Of a stretch of DNA of 64,000 bases, positions 33,317 to 41,233 are shown piece after piece. The notes under the pieces are model-generated. The model was given only the letters and a program-made list of their open reading frames with translations, searched no databases and was not told the origin of the DNA. Both the position numbers and the translations under genes were made by a program. Origin of the DNA: Pedobacter nutrimenti (GTDB taxonomy: Bacteria > Bacteroidota > Bacteroidia > Sphingobacteriales > Sphingobacteriaceae); the NCBI RefSeq assembly GCF_003208655.1, contig NZ_QKLU01000001.1, positions 806,001-870,000 on the forward strand. Direction: 5' to 3'. The number at the start of each line of letters is the position of its first letter. Position 1 is the first letter of the stretch.

Positions 33317-33631
33317 ATGAAACGATTACCCTTCTGCATTTTCCTGTTGTCTTTGATGGCCTGCAATAAAGAAAATGAAGATAAAGTTAAAACCATAGAT
33401 AAAAATGGTTCCGTAGAAAGCAAAATCCATATTGAACATCTCAGCGACTCTCTGGATGTGATGAAAACCGAAAACATATACTGGATCAAAGGAACAGCTG
33501 TCAAAAAAGTCGTACACCTGGACACCATCCCTTCACTGGGTATGGCCAAAGAACAGGGAGAAGACAGTTCCGGGAAAGATACCACCCTGAATGTGAAGAA
33601 AAATTATCAGATCTTTATTACGGTGAACTAA
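33317..33631 (+). CDS. Small lipoprotein of unknown function
   Basis: The start MKRLPFCIFLLSLMACNKE is a lipoprotein signal with Cys17. The 85 mature residues are acidic and without a recognised domain. The gene precedes a YgiB-like lipoprotein by one base gap, so it is part of the same operon with the GspS-like enzyme. Confidence 0.7.
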   Translation: MKRLPFCIFLLSLMACNKENEDKVKTIDKNGSVESKIHIEHLSDSLDVMKTENIYWIKGTAVKKVVHLDTIPSLGMAKEQGEDSSGKDTTLNVKKNYQIFITVN

Positions 33632-33632
33632 A

Positions 33633-33968
33633 ATGAAAAAATCCAGTGTAATCAAACTGGTGCTCATTACCGGGGCACTGGCTTCCTGTCATAAACCGAA
33701 ACCCGAAGCAAGCTGGGACTCCAACGAAGTCTACATGCGTTCGGACAGTACTGCAAATTATACCCGTACGCAGGGGCATCACCTATCTCCTATTTTATGG
33801 TATTATGCCTTCAGGCCCTATGGCATGTATTATGGCGGACGTTACCACCATTCGGGCTATTATTCTTCCTCAATTTCTGAAAGTTCCAATATCGGACGTT
33901 CGGTCGCAAAAGGCGCAGCCATCAGAGGTGGTTTTGGAGGTTCTCATGCTTTTTCCGTTTCCTCTTAA
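33633..33968 (+). CDS. YgiB/UPF0441-like lipoprotein
   Basis: The 111 residues have a lipoprotein signal (ITGALASCHK) and a Tyr/Gly/His-rich middle (YYAFRPYGMYYGGRYHHSGYY) ending in Gly/Ser repeats. This composition and the neighbour encoding a glutathionylspermidine-synthase-like ATP-grasp enzyme match the ygiB-ygiC and yjfM-yjfC arrangement of other bacteria. Function of YgiB is not established. Confidence 0.65.
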   Translation: MKKSSVIKLVLITGALASCHKPKPEASWDSNEVYMRSDSTANYTRTQGHHLSPILWYYAFRPYGMYYGGRYHHSGYYSSSISESSNIGRSVAKGAAIRGGFGGSHAFSVSS

Positions 33969-33992
33969 GGACTAACCATAAATTACAAACAG

Positions 33993-35126
33993 ATGAACAG
34001 AATTGCAATCAGCCCCAGGAACAACTGGCAGGCTGCTGTAGAAAAATTAGGCTTTGGTTTTCATACCGCTGAGGTCCCTTACTGGAAAGAAGATGCTTAT
34101 TATGAATTCAGCCTGGCTGAAATCACCAAAATAGAACAGGCTACTGCTGAACTCTGGTCCATGTGCCTGGAAGCAGTTCAATATGTCATAGACCATCAGC
34201 TGTATGCAAAATTTGCCATTCCGGAAAAAGCAATTGCGGCTATTGAAAAAAGCTGGAATGAAGATGCACCTGCCATTTACGGCCGCTTTGATTTTGGTTT
34301 TGATGGCAAAGACCTGAAGCTTTTTGAATTTAATGCAGATACACCTACTTCTTTGTTTGAAGCAGGCATCGTACAGTGGTTTTGGCTTCAGGATTACGCG
34401 GCCCATAAAGACCAGTTCAATTCAGTTCACGAAAGACTGATTGATTACTGGAAATACCTTAAACCCTATTTGTATGATGGCATTCTCCATTTCAGCTGCG
34501 TAAAACAAAGCTTGGAGGACCTGACAACCGTAGAGTACCTGCGGGATTGCGCCATACAGGCCGGAATTGAAACCAAACTGATTTTTATAGATGACATTGG
34601 CTGGGACCAGGAAGAAGGTGAGTTTATTGACCTGGAAGATCAGGAAATAAAAAACATATTTAAACTTTATCCATGGGAATGGATGGTGAATGAGCCTTTC
34701 TTTGATCAGCTGCTCGCTAATCCGCAAATGTACTGGATAGAGCCCGCCTGGAAAATGATTCTTTCCAATAAAGCTTTATTGCCCGTATTGTGGAAACTCT
34801 TTCCAAATTGCCCTTACCTGCTGGAATCTTATTTTGAAAAGGAAAATAGTCTGACAGACTATGTTAAAAAACCGCTTTACTCCAGAGAAGGTGCCAACAT
34901 CAGCATTGTAAAAAACGAACACATTATCCAGCAGAGCAAAGGAGTGTATGGTAAAGAAGGTTATATCTGTCAAAAATTATATGACCTGCCCCGTTTTGAA
35001 GGCAAAATTCCGGTGATTGGTTCCTGGGTCATTGGTCAGCAGCCTGCAGGCATGGGCATCCGCGAAGACGACAGCCTGATCACAGGAAATACCTCCTGTT
35101 TTATTCCACACCTGATTAACAACTAA
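33993..35126 (+). CDS. Glutathionylspermidine-synthase-like ATP-grasp enzyme (YgiC/YjfC family)
   Basis: The 377 residues match the C-terminal, ATP-grasp half of glutathionylspermidine synthase: FDFGFDGKDLKLFEFNADTPTSLFEAG near residue 90, then a Lys/Ser-rich region (KKPLYSREGANI, near 290) and GSWVIGQQPAGMGIREDDSLITGN at the end. YgiC-type enzymes lack the amidase half and are thought to ligate an amino acid or peptide to a polyamine or peptide. It overlaps the convergent VIT1/CCC1 gene by four bases. Confidence 0.85.
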   Translation: MNRIAISPRNNWQAAVEKLGFGFHTAEVPYWKEDAYYEFSLAEITKIEQATAELWSMCLEAVQYVIDHQLYAKFAIPEKAIAAIEKSWNEDAPAIYGRFDFGFDGKDLKLFEFNADTPTSLFEAGIVQWFWLQDYAAHKDQFNSVHERLIDYWKYLKPYLYDGILHFSCVKQSLEDLTTVEYLRDCAIQAGIETKLIFIDDIGWDQEEGEFIDLEDQEIKNIFKLYPWEWMVNEPFFDQLLANPQMYWIEPAWKMILSNKALLPVLWKLFPNCPYLLESYFEKENSLTDYVKKPLYSREGANISIVKNEHIIQQSKGVYGKEGYICQKLYDLPRFEGKIPVIGSWVIGQQPAGMGIREDDSLITGNTSCFIPHLINN

Positions 35127-35809
35127 CTGAACAGTTTTGCCACCCCATAAGCCGCACTTGCAGCCAGAGCACCGATGATCATCACCTTAAAAGCGCCTTG
35201 TAATAAAGGTTGTCCGGTCACCTTGCTTTTAAAAAAACCAAATAGAAACAAACTGATCAGTCCGATGATGGAGGAATATTTCAATCCTTCTGAAGGGCTG
35301 TCGGTAAAGAAATAAGGCAGCAGCGGGATCAGGCCGCCTATTGCATAGGAAGCCCCAATGGTGGAGGCACTGTTGCGGGCGCGATTGGGATTGGGTTCCT
35401 CCAGGCCAAGTTCATATTTCATCATAAATTTCACCCATTTGTCCTTATCCCTGGACAGCTCTTCTGCCAGCAAGGTTTGGGACTCTGGAGAAAAACCATA
35501 CTCCGCAAAAATATCTTTAATCTCCTGCTTTTCCTTTTCCGGAACATGTTCCACTTCCTGGTATTCCCGTAAAAGCTCCGACTGGTAGTGTTCCTGTTCT
35601 GTTTTGCCCGCCAGATAGCCCCCCAGCCCCATGGCAATACTGCCCGCTATAATTTCAGCAACACCAGCAGTGGTAATAATGGAATTGTGGCTTACCGCAC
35701 TGCTCAGACCTGCCGCCAGGGCAAAAGGAACAGTCAAACCATCACTGATCCCAATAACGATATCTGTTATAAAATCTGAACTTTTAAGGTGTTTTTCCTG
35801 ATGCTCCAT
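35123..35809 (-). CDS. VIT1/CCC1-family iron/manganese transporter
   Basis: The 228 residues show the family pattern: N-terminal helix SDFITDIVIGISDGLTVPFALAAGLS, the second helix with EIIAGSIAMGLGGYLAGKTE, a long cytosolic acidic loop with EEPNPNRARNSASTIGASYAIGG, and two final helices. Glutamates in the loop bind metal and the helices move Fe2+/Mn2+ across the membrane. It is divergent from the AraC gene at 36079 with a 270-base gap. Confidence 0.88.
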   Translation of the reverse strand: MEHQEKHLKSSDFITDIVIGISDGLTVPFALAAGLSSAVSHNSIITTAGVAEIIAGSIAMGLGGYLAGKTEQEHYQSELLREYQEVEHVPEKEKQEIKDIFAEYGFSPESQTLLAEELSRDKDKWVKFMMKYELGLEEPNPNRARNSASTIGASYAIGGLIPLLPYFFTDSPSEGLKYSSIIGLISLFLFGFFKSKVTGQPLLQGAFKVMIIGALAASAAYGVAKLFS

Positions 35810-36047
35810 ATGTCAAAAATCAGCTATATTATGCACCAATCAAAATCCAGGCAGCAATACAGAACAGGATCAATTCCACACAGCTGCTCCTATTTTAATT
35901 ATTACCATTCTCGTTTACTAAAAAACACAATCTATAACTACCATTTTATGGCTATATATCAAAAAAACAAAACTTTAAAAAACAACAATCAGTAAAAAAC
36001 ACCATTTTAACTCCATTTAATACCTTTTATCAGAAAGCGAAAACCTG

Positions 36048-36055
36048 TACCTTTG
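36048..36055 (+). promoter_or_regulatory. -7 element of the araC-type gene
   Basis: TACCTTTG matches TAnnTTTG, 24 bases before the ATG at 36079. The rest of the gap 35810-36047 is A/T-rich and shows no gene or clear hairpin. Confidence 0.45.
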
Positions 36056-36078
36056 ATATAGATTAAAGAGCAGAAAAA

Positions 36079-36951
36079 ATGAGGTACAACATACCTGTTT
36101 ATGACATCAATACTTTCGAGGAATATAAAAATCAGGGTATTTTTGTAAGCAGGTTTGGTTATTATTCAAAAAACCACAAGCATCTGCACACGGCACACCG
36201 ACATTCTTTTTATCACCTGGTTTACTTTACCAAAGGAAGCGGAAAACAACATATAGATTTTAAACGTTTTGAAGTCAAACCCGGACTGATTTATTTTATG
36301 ATTCCCGGGCAGGTCCACAGCTGGGATTTTGAAACAGAACCCGATGGTTATATCATTAATTTTTCCAAGGACTACTTCAGTTCCATGCTACTGAACCCGG
36401 CCTATTTGGATCACTTTTCGTTTTTTAGCGGAATCCCCGAAAGACAGGTACTGGAAATTGACGGGGACACCGCCCAAAAACTAAACTACCTTTTTGAACA
36501 AATACTTAAAGAAGGCATCGTACAGCAGCAATTTGAAGACGACCTGGTCCGTACCCTACTCCTGCAGATCTTTATTTATGTGAGCAGGACCCATGAAAAA
36601 CCAGCCGGACAATCTGGGAATTCTTACAGCCATACTTTGTTAAAAAACTTCCTGGCCCTGATAGAAAGCAATTATGTACAGCTTAAGTTTCCTAAACAGT
36701 ATGCAGAACTGTTGTACATTACCCCCAATCACCTCAATGCTTTGTGCAACGACCTTTTGGGAAAAGCGGCTGGAGAGCTGATCCGGGAAAGGATCATATT
36801 GGAAGCCAAACGTTTATTGATCAATCTTGACCTGAGCGTTTCGGAAATCTCCGAACGGTTAAATTTTAACGATCAAAGTTATTTTATTAAATTCTTCAAA
36901 AAGTACGAAGAAACTACTCCGGATAAATTCAGAAAACAAAACACGCAATAA
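36079..36951 (+). CDS. AraC-family transcriptional regulator
   Basis: The N-terminal cupin (residues 30-160, AHRHSFYHLVYFTKGSGKQHIDF and PGLIYFMIPGQVHSWDF) binds a ligand. The C-terminal double HTH (about 190-288) has the conserved AELLYITPNHLNALCNDLLGKAAGELI and LNFNDQSYFIKFFKKYEETTPDKFR. A DUF983 gene starts two bases after its stop, implying co-expression. Confidence 0.92.
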   Translation: MRYNIPVYDINTFEEYKNQGIFVSRFGYYSKNHKHLHTAHRHSFYHLVYFTKGSGKQHIDFKRFEVKPGLIYFMIPGQVHSWDFETEPDGYIINFSKDYFSSMLLNPAYLDHFSFFSGIPERQVLEIDGDTAQKLNYLFEQILKEGIVQQQFEDDLVRTLLLQIFIYVSRTHEKPAGQSGNSYSHTLLKNFLALIESNYVQLKFPKQYAELLYITPNHLNALCNDLLGKAAGELIRERIILEAKRLLINLDLSVSEISERLNFNDQSYFIKFFKKYEETTPDKFRKQNTQ

Positions 36952-36952
36952 A

Positions 36953-37381
36953 ATGGAAAGCACTAAAAACACACCGCAAACCCTTCACATCTCTCAATGG
37001 CATGCCTTTTCTAATGCAAAATGTCCAAGGTGCCGTGTGGGGAAAGTCTTCGACGGACCGACCTATGGCTTTAAAGTACAGAAAATGAACGAAAACTGCC
37101 CGCATTGCGGACTGAAGTTCGAAAGAGAACCTGGTTATTTTTATGTTTCCATGTTTGTCAGCTATGCGATGAATGTTGCGGAAATGGTGACCATCAGTGT
37201 GGCGGCCTATATTCTGGGACTGGCCCTGGTTTATGAAAATTTATGGTACTTTGCGGGCTTGCTGCTTGTTGGGGTTTTTCTGTTCTCTCCATTCAATTAC
37301 CGTTACTCCAGAATGGTGCTGTTGTACTGGCTGTCCCCTGGTTTACATTACGAACCCGAAAGAAGTGCCCTCAAAAAGTAA
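36953..37381 (+). CDS. DUF983 zinc-ribbon membrane protein
   Basis: Two Cys pairs, KCPRCRVGKVF and NCPHCGLKFEREPGY, form a zinc ribbon, followed by two membrane helices (MFVSYAMNVAEMVTISVAAYILG and LWYFAGLLLVGVFLFSPFNY). These are the features of DUF983 proteins, which are small inner-membrane proteins of unknown role found with respiratory or redox genes. It is coupled to the araC gene upstream. Confidence 0.82.
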   Translation: MESTKNTPQTLHISQWHAFSNAKCPRCRVGKVFDGPTYGFKVQKMNENCPHCGLKFEREPGYFYVSMFVSYAMNVAEMVTISVAAYILGLALVYENLWYFAGLLLVGVFLFSPFNYRYSRMVLLYWLSPGLHYEPERSALKK

Positions 37382-37445
37382 AAACTCTTCTTTCAGATTG
37401 TAAGTTTTTGGCATAAAATTAGTTACATCGTCGTATATTAGTTTT

Positions 37446-37814
37446 ATGAACAAAAAAATACTGATTTTTGATGACGATCAGCAGGTTCTGAATGCGCTCA
37501 GTGACGTTCTTGATTATGCAGACTGGGACCTGGTTCTGGTCAGCCGCGGGCTCCATGCACTGGAGGTCATCGAAAAAGAGCAACCCAATCTGATTTTAAT
37601 GGACATCCTGATGGGCGACAGCGACGGCAGGGTCATTTGCAAAAACATTAAAACCAATGCGGCCCTGAGGCATATTCCGGTCATTCTCATTTCTGGTTCC
37701 CCAGAACTTGCAGATACACTAAAACAAGAACATGCACCGGATGACATTGTGGCCAAGCCTTTTAACATCGGAGATCTGGTCGATAAGGTTTATTTCCAGC
37801 TGGAATTACAATAG
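37446..37814 (+). CDS. Stand-alone response regulator (receiver domain only)
   Basis: The 122 residues are a complete CheY-like receiver: acidic pair IFDDDQQ, phospho-acceptor Asp in NLILMDILMGD, Ser in VILISGSPE and Lys in DIVAKPFN. There is no output domain, so it acts in a phosphorelay or by protein contact. It ends within the convergent TPR gene (9-base overlap). No kinase is adjacent; the nearest is at 29.4 kb. Confidence 0.9.
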   Translation: MNKKILIFDDDQQVLNALSDVLDYADWDLVLVSRGLHALEVIEKEQPNLILMDILMGDSDGRVICKNIKTNAALRHIPVILISGSPELADTLKQEHAPDDIVAKPFNIGDLVDKVYFQLELQ

Positions 37815-38270
37815 AACTTTAGACTGCAGGAAATCAAAATAAAGTTGCTCGTCTTCAAACAATTCTTTTCCTTCCAGCATATAGGCCCCCAATAAATATT
37901 CCTTTGCTTTCTGCTCGTTTCCCAGATGGAAATAACATTGCCCCAAACGGAGCAGGATAAAGGGATTTGCCTCTTCCGGTCCATAAATTTGATAAGATCT
38001 TTGCAGATTGCCAGCCCCTTCTTCATAATCCATCAGGCTAAAATAGGCATCACCAATGGAAGCAGTTAACCAGCCTGTGGCTTCCCACTTGTCCTTTGGT
38101 TCAGGGACAACCTCCAGGGCTTTACTAAACCAGTCAATGGCATGTACATAATTGGCATTGTCCATTTCATCATTGCCTTTCTGGGCATATTGATTAATTT
38201 CTTTTTGCTGCTCGCTTGTCAGCTCTTCCAGTACAGCACTTTTTGGTGTGTTCACGGCATTTGCAGTCAT
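37806..38270 (-). CDS. TPR-repeat protein
   Basis: The 154 residues contain three to four helical pairs of TPR type: KGNDEMDNANYVHAIDWFSKALEVVP, LTASIGDAYFSLMDYEEGAGNLQRSY and LLRLGQCYFHLGNEQKAKEYLLGAYM. No signal peptide is seen, so it is cytosolic. It probably mediates a protein contact, for example as an immunity-like or assembly factor; no partner can be named. Confidence 0.72.
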   Translation of the reverse strand: MTANAVNTPKSAVLEELTSEQQKEINQYAQKGNDEMDNANYVHAIDWFSKALEVVPEPKDKWEATGWLTASIGDAYFSLMDYEEGAGNLQRSYQIYGPEEANPFILLRLGQCYFHLGNEQKAKEYLLGAYMLEGKELFEDEQLYFDFLQSKVLL

Positions 38271-38426
38271 GATTTTGATTTTAAGTTTTCAACAGGTCAA
38301 ACCATTATAACGAGCATCAATTATAATTATTTCATAAACAAGCACTTATTAAATTTAAGGCTTTTATTCAAACAAAAAAAATATTAATTTGTTTTATCTA
38401 AGCATTTTATACCATCTACCTAACCT

Positions 38427-39773
38427 ATGGCCAAACAAATTAAGCCAATAAAGTGTCCGCAATGCGGAAGTACGGACAAAACTGAATTAAGACCCGATTT
38501 TTTTAGATGCAACAACTGCAATACGGAGTATTTTTTAGACAATGACGATATAAACATCAATTATAATCACAATTACACCCACAGCTTTGGTAGCGCCACC
38601 AATAAACAAGCCAGAACAGTCGCTATTGGGGCAGTGATCGTTTTTGCACTGGCCATTATATTCGGGGGAATATTACCTGCGGTCCTCTCCAGCAGTACAA
38701 AATCTACCTACAGTACATCAGAAAGTGGGAAGACCGTAGTTAAAGAAAAAAAATATTATGCCAGCCGCTATCAAGGTTATCCTTTTGTACGCAGTGGTAC
38801 TGATCAGGCCCTGATCCTTTTTGTCGAAAACCGGAATTACAATTCAAACAGTGATAAGTCAAAAGAAGGAGTTTACTTAACTTATTATAATGTTCAGAAA
38901 AAAGAAATTGAATCTGAACAGAAACTGGATGATGAAAAACTTTCGGGCAGTGATGTCAAACTCCGCAAGTTTAGTGATGGCAGTTTATACCTGATTGTAA
39001 ATAAAACCGCCATTTATAAAATAGATGAAAAAGACCTCAAACTGAAAGATGCCTACAAGGACCTTTTCAGCGTACAGCCTGAACTTCAAGTGGGTGTGGC
39101 CACGATCGATTTTGTATACGATGACCAGGGTGATGGTCTGGTTATTTTGACCAATGACGGGAAAAATTACACCTATTACCCTCTTGTTAAAAAAATCTAT
39201 TCCAAAGAACGCATCTATGACCAGATGACCGGTTTTAAAACCCTTCTTCCCGGAGCAAAGGATGCGGTATATTATACCTTCACCTCTTCCAGTTCTGAAT
39301 ACCCGGAGGAAAAAAGGCAATTGCTAAAAATTGCTTATAAAGACAACCTGGGGGGGCCTAAATCCATGAGAACCAGCATCAGCTGGGGTAAAGATTATGG
39401 AGGCTCAGGTATTTTCACAGACAGGGATCCTTATAAAAAAGTACTCGTGGGACATTATGCAAAAGAAAGTGGAAGAATCCTGAGTTGGAAAGACCTGACA
39501 CCGGGCCGCCTGTATTTCGATCCAAAAGTACTTTATTCAGATGAGCATAACCTCATTATACAATTCAACAACAGTGCAGCCCCATCCAGCCCTAAGAGCA
39601 TACAAAAACTCAATACCGATACAGGCGCAGTGGAATGGACGGTAGCTATAGATCAAAGGTACATTAGCTACATCATCCCATTGAAAAGCGGCTTTCTGGC
39701 CAGCTTTATCAATGGAGAGATCATGACGATTAATGCCGCAGGCAAAATGACAGATAATTACAAATTGGATTAG
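38427..39773 (+). CDS. Zinc-ribbon, single-pass membrane protein with propeller-like domain
   Basis: The N-terminus IKCPQCGSTDKTELRPDFFRCNNC is a four-Cys zinc ribbon, followed by a membrane helix (residues about 68-92, TVAIGAVIVFALAIIFGGIL). The rest, about 350 residues, has repeated beta strands like a PQQ/WD propeller (GSLYLIVNKTAIYKIDEKDL; FVYDDQGDGLVIL; LNTDTGAVEWTVAI). It is followed six bases later by an SPFH gene and then a small membrane protein. The zinc-ribbon plus SPFH pairing resembles the Bacillus ydjG-ydjI membrane-stress module. Confidence 0.75.
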   Translation: MAKQIKPIKCPQCGSTDKTELRPDFFRCNNCNTEYFLDNDDININYNHNYTHSFGSATNKQARTVAIGAVIVFALAIIFGGILPAVLSSSTKSTYSTSESGKTVVKEKKYYASRYQGYPFVRSGTDQALILFVENRNYNSNSDKSKEGVYLTYYNVQKKEIESEQKLDDEKLSGSDVKLRKFSDGSLYLIVNKTAIYKIDEKDLKLKDAYKDLFSVQPELQVGVATIDFVYDDQGDGLVILTNDGKNYTYYPLVKKIYSKERIYDQMTGFKTLLPGAKDAVYYTFTSSSSEYPEEKRQLLKIAYKDNLGGPKSMRTSISWGKDYGGSGIFTDRDPYKKVLVGHYAKESGRILSWKDLTPGRLYFDPKVLYSDEHNLIIQFNNSAAPSSPKSIQKLNTDTGAVEWTVAIDQRYISYIIPLKSGFLASFINGEIMTINAAGKMTDNYKLD

Positions 39774-39778
39774 AAATT

Positions 39779-40783
39779 ATGGGAATAGCAAGCTTTTTTA
39801 AAAGACAATTCAGTTCGGTTATCGAATGGACTGATCAGCAGCCGGAAGTATTATTGTATAAATTTCCTGCCGTCACAGACGAAATTAAAAATGCCAGTAA
39901 ACTGGTCGTTTCCCCTGGACAAGGTTGTTTACTGGTCTATGAAGGTAAAATCACCGATGTCATTACCGAAGAAGGCATCTATGACCTGGAAACGGATAAC
40001 CATCCCTTCATCACCAATCTGGTCAAACTCAGACAGCTTTTTGAAAGCGAGCATAAAATGCATTTGTATTTTTACCGAAAAGCAGCTGCGCTGAACCAGC
40101 CCTGGGGCACCCCTTCTCCTATAAAATACATGGACAGTCAATATAATATTCCTGTCGAACTGGGGATGTATGGCAATTACAGCATGCAAATCAGTAATGC
40201 GGTTTTACTGTTCAAAGACCTGATCGGTTCTAAAAACCTCTATACCACTACTGAATCAAAAAACCTGTTGCTTTCCAGACTGCCTCAAACCATTATCTCT
40301 ACCCTGGCCCAGTCAAAACTTTCTTATCTGGATATTGATGCAGCCCTGGACAAACTTTCACAGACCTTACAACAAAAGCTCAATGCAGAATTTGAAAGTC
40401 TTGGTTTACAATTGCTCAATTTTAAAATCCAGGGGACTTCATTTGATCAGAAAACCCAGGAAAGGGTTGGAAAAATTGCCGACATCACCGCAGAAAGCAG
40501 GGCAGCAGCCGAAGGCGGGCTCTCCTATCTTGAAATAGAAAAGCTAAAAGCCTTAAGAGATGCCGCGCGCAATGAGGGGGGAATAGCCGGTGCAGGTGTA
40601 CAGCTTGGCTTTGGGCTGGAAATGGGAAAAGTACTAAATGACAAAAAAGAAGAAATCACCGCAGTACATGACCAGACAGACCCTGTCGTCCAGCTAAAAA
40701 AACTGAAGTTATTACTGGACGAAGGTATTTTGACCCAGGAAGAGTTTGACGGCAAGAAAAAAGAAATTTTAAACAAAATGTAA
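39779..40783 (+). CDS. SPFH/Band-7 protein with C-terminal SHOCT domain (YdjI-like)
   Basis: Residues about 30-270 are an SPFH domain: VSPGQGCLLVYEGKITDV, a helical region around 185-260 (LDIDAALDKLSQTLQQKL) and the coiled EIEKLKALRDAARNEGG. The C-terminus LKKLKLLLDEGILTQEEFDGKKKEIL is a SHOCT motif. It lacks an N-terminal membrane helix, as in YdjI-type 'virion core' proteins, which are recruited to the membrane by a partner. The zinc-ribbon protein upstream is the probable partner. No PspA gene is nearby. Confidence 0.82.
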   Translation: MGIASFFKRQFSSVIEWTDQQPEVLLYKFPAVTDEIKNASKLVVSPGQGCLLVYEGKITDVITEEGIYDLETDNHPFITNLVKLRQLFESEHKMHLYFYRKAAALNQPWGTPSPIKYMDSQYNIPVELGMYGNYSMQISNAVLLFKDLIGSKNLYTTTESKNLLLSRLPQTIISTLAQSKLSYLDIDAALDKLSQTLQQKLNAEFESLGLQLLNFKIQGTSFDQKTQERVGKIADITAESRAAAEGGLSYLEIEKLKALRDAARNEGGIAGAGVQLGFGLEMGKVLNDKKEEITAVHDQTDPVVQLKKLKLLLDEGILTQEEFDGKKKEILNKM

Positions 40784-40790
40784 AAGGCTT

Positions 40791-41027
40791 ATGAAAAAGT
40801 TTATAGGAATCGTTGCCGTACTGATCGGACTGGCCTTTTTTACGCTGTTGATCCTGCGCATCTGGAACATACAGATTGTAGAATGGGTAGATGTGATGCG
40901 TTCGGGCTTTAGCCTGATTGTCCTTGGGATTGCGCTTTTGTTCCTTTGCGTAGTCTATTATACTTTTTTCAAAGAAGACCGTTCTTATCATAAACAAAGC
41001 GGAAAACGGGCGCATCCAAAATACTAG
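40791..41027 (+). CDS. Small two-helix membrane protein
   Basis: The 78 residues have two hydrophobic helices (about 2-24 and 40-62) and a charged tail (SYHKQSGKRAHPKY). It starts eight bases after the SPFH gene and ends four bases into the convergent xseB, so it belongs to the zinc-ribbon/SPFH operon. No family is recognised. Confidence 0.65.
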   Translation: MKKFIGIVAVLIGLAFFTLLILRIWNIQIVEWVDVMRSGFSLIVLGIALLFLCVVYYTFFKEDRSYHKQSGKRAHPKY

Positions 41028-41233
41028 GCACCTGTTTCGTTTTCCATTTGTTTGATGATTTTTACAACCTCCTCTTCGGTTGAACGCAGTTTTGTCTGAC
41101 AAAAAGTAATCAGATCAGAAGCTCTTTTTACTTTTTTTGCCAAAATATCTACTGAAACAGATTCTGTTTCAATTTCTTGTGCAATCTCTGCCAGCTCTTG
41201 ATAAGCAAGCTCATAAGTCATTTCTTTTTCCAT
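41024..41233 (-). CDS. xseB: Exodeoxyribonuclease VII small subunit
   Basis: The 69 residues match XseB: YELAYQELAEIAQEIETESVSVDILAKKVKRASDLITFC, forming the helical pair that packs on the XseA C-terminal domain. Exonuclease VII degrades single-stranded DNA in both directions in the cytosol. The start overlaps the xseA stop (TAATG), and the four-base overlap with the previous convergent gene is small. Confidence 0.93.
   Translation of the reverse strand: MEKEMTYELAYQELAEIAQEIETESVSVDILAKKVKRASDLITFCQTKLRSTEEEVVKIIKQMENETGA

Noticed and set aside
41153..41171. Inverted repeat TGAAACAG/CTGTTTCA
   Set aside because: It lies within the xseB coding sequence with no nearby promoter, and the codons match the family, so chance is the simplest reading.
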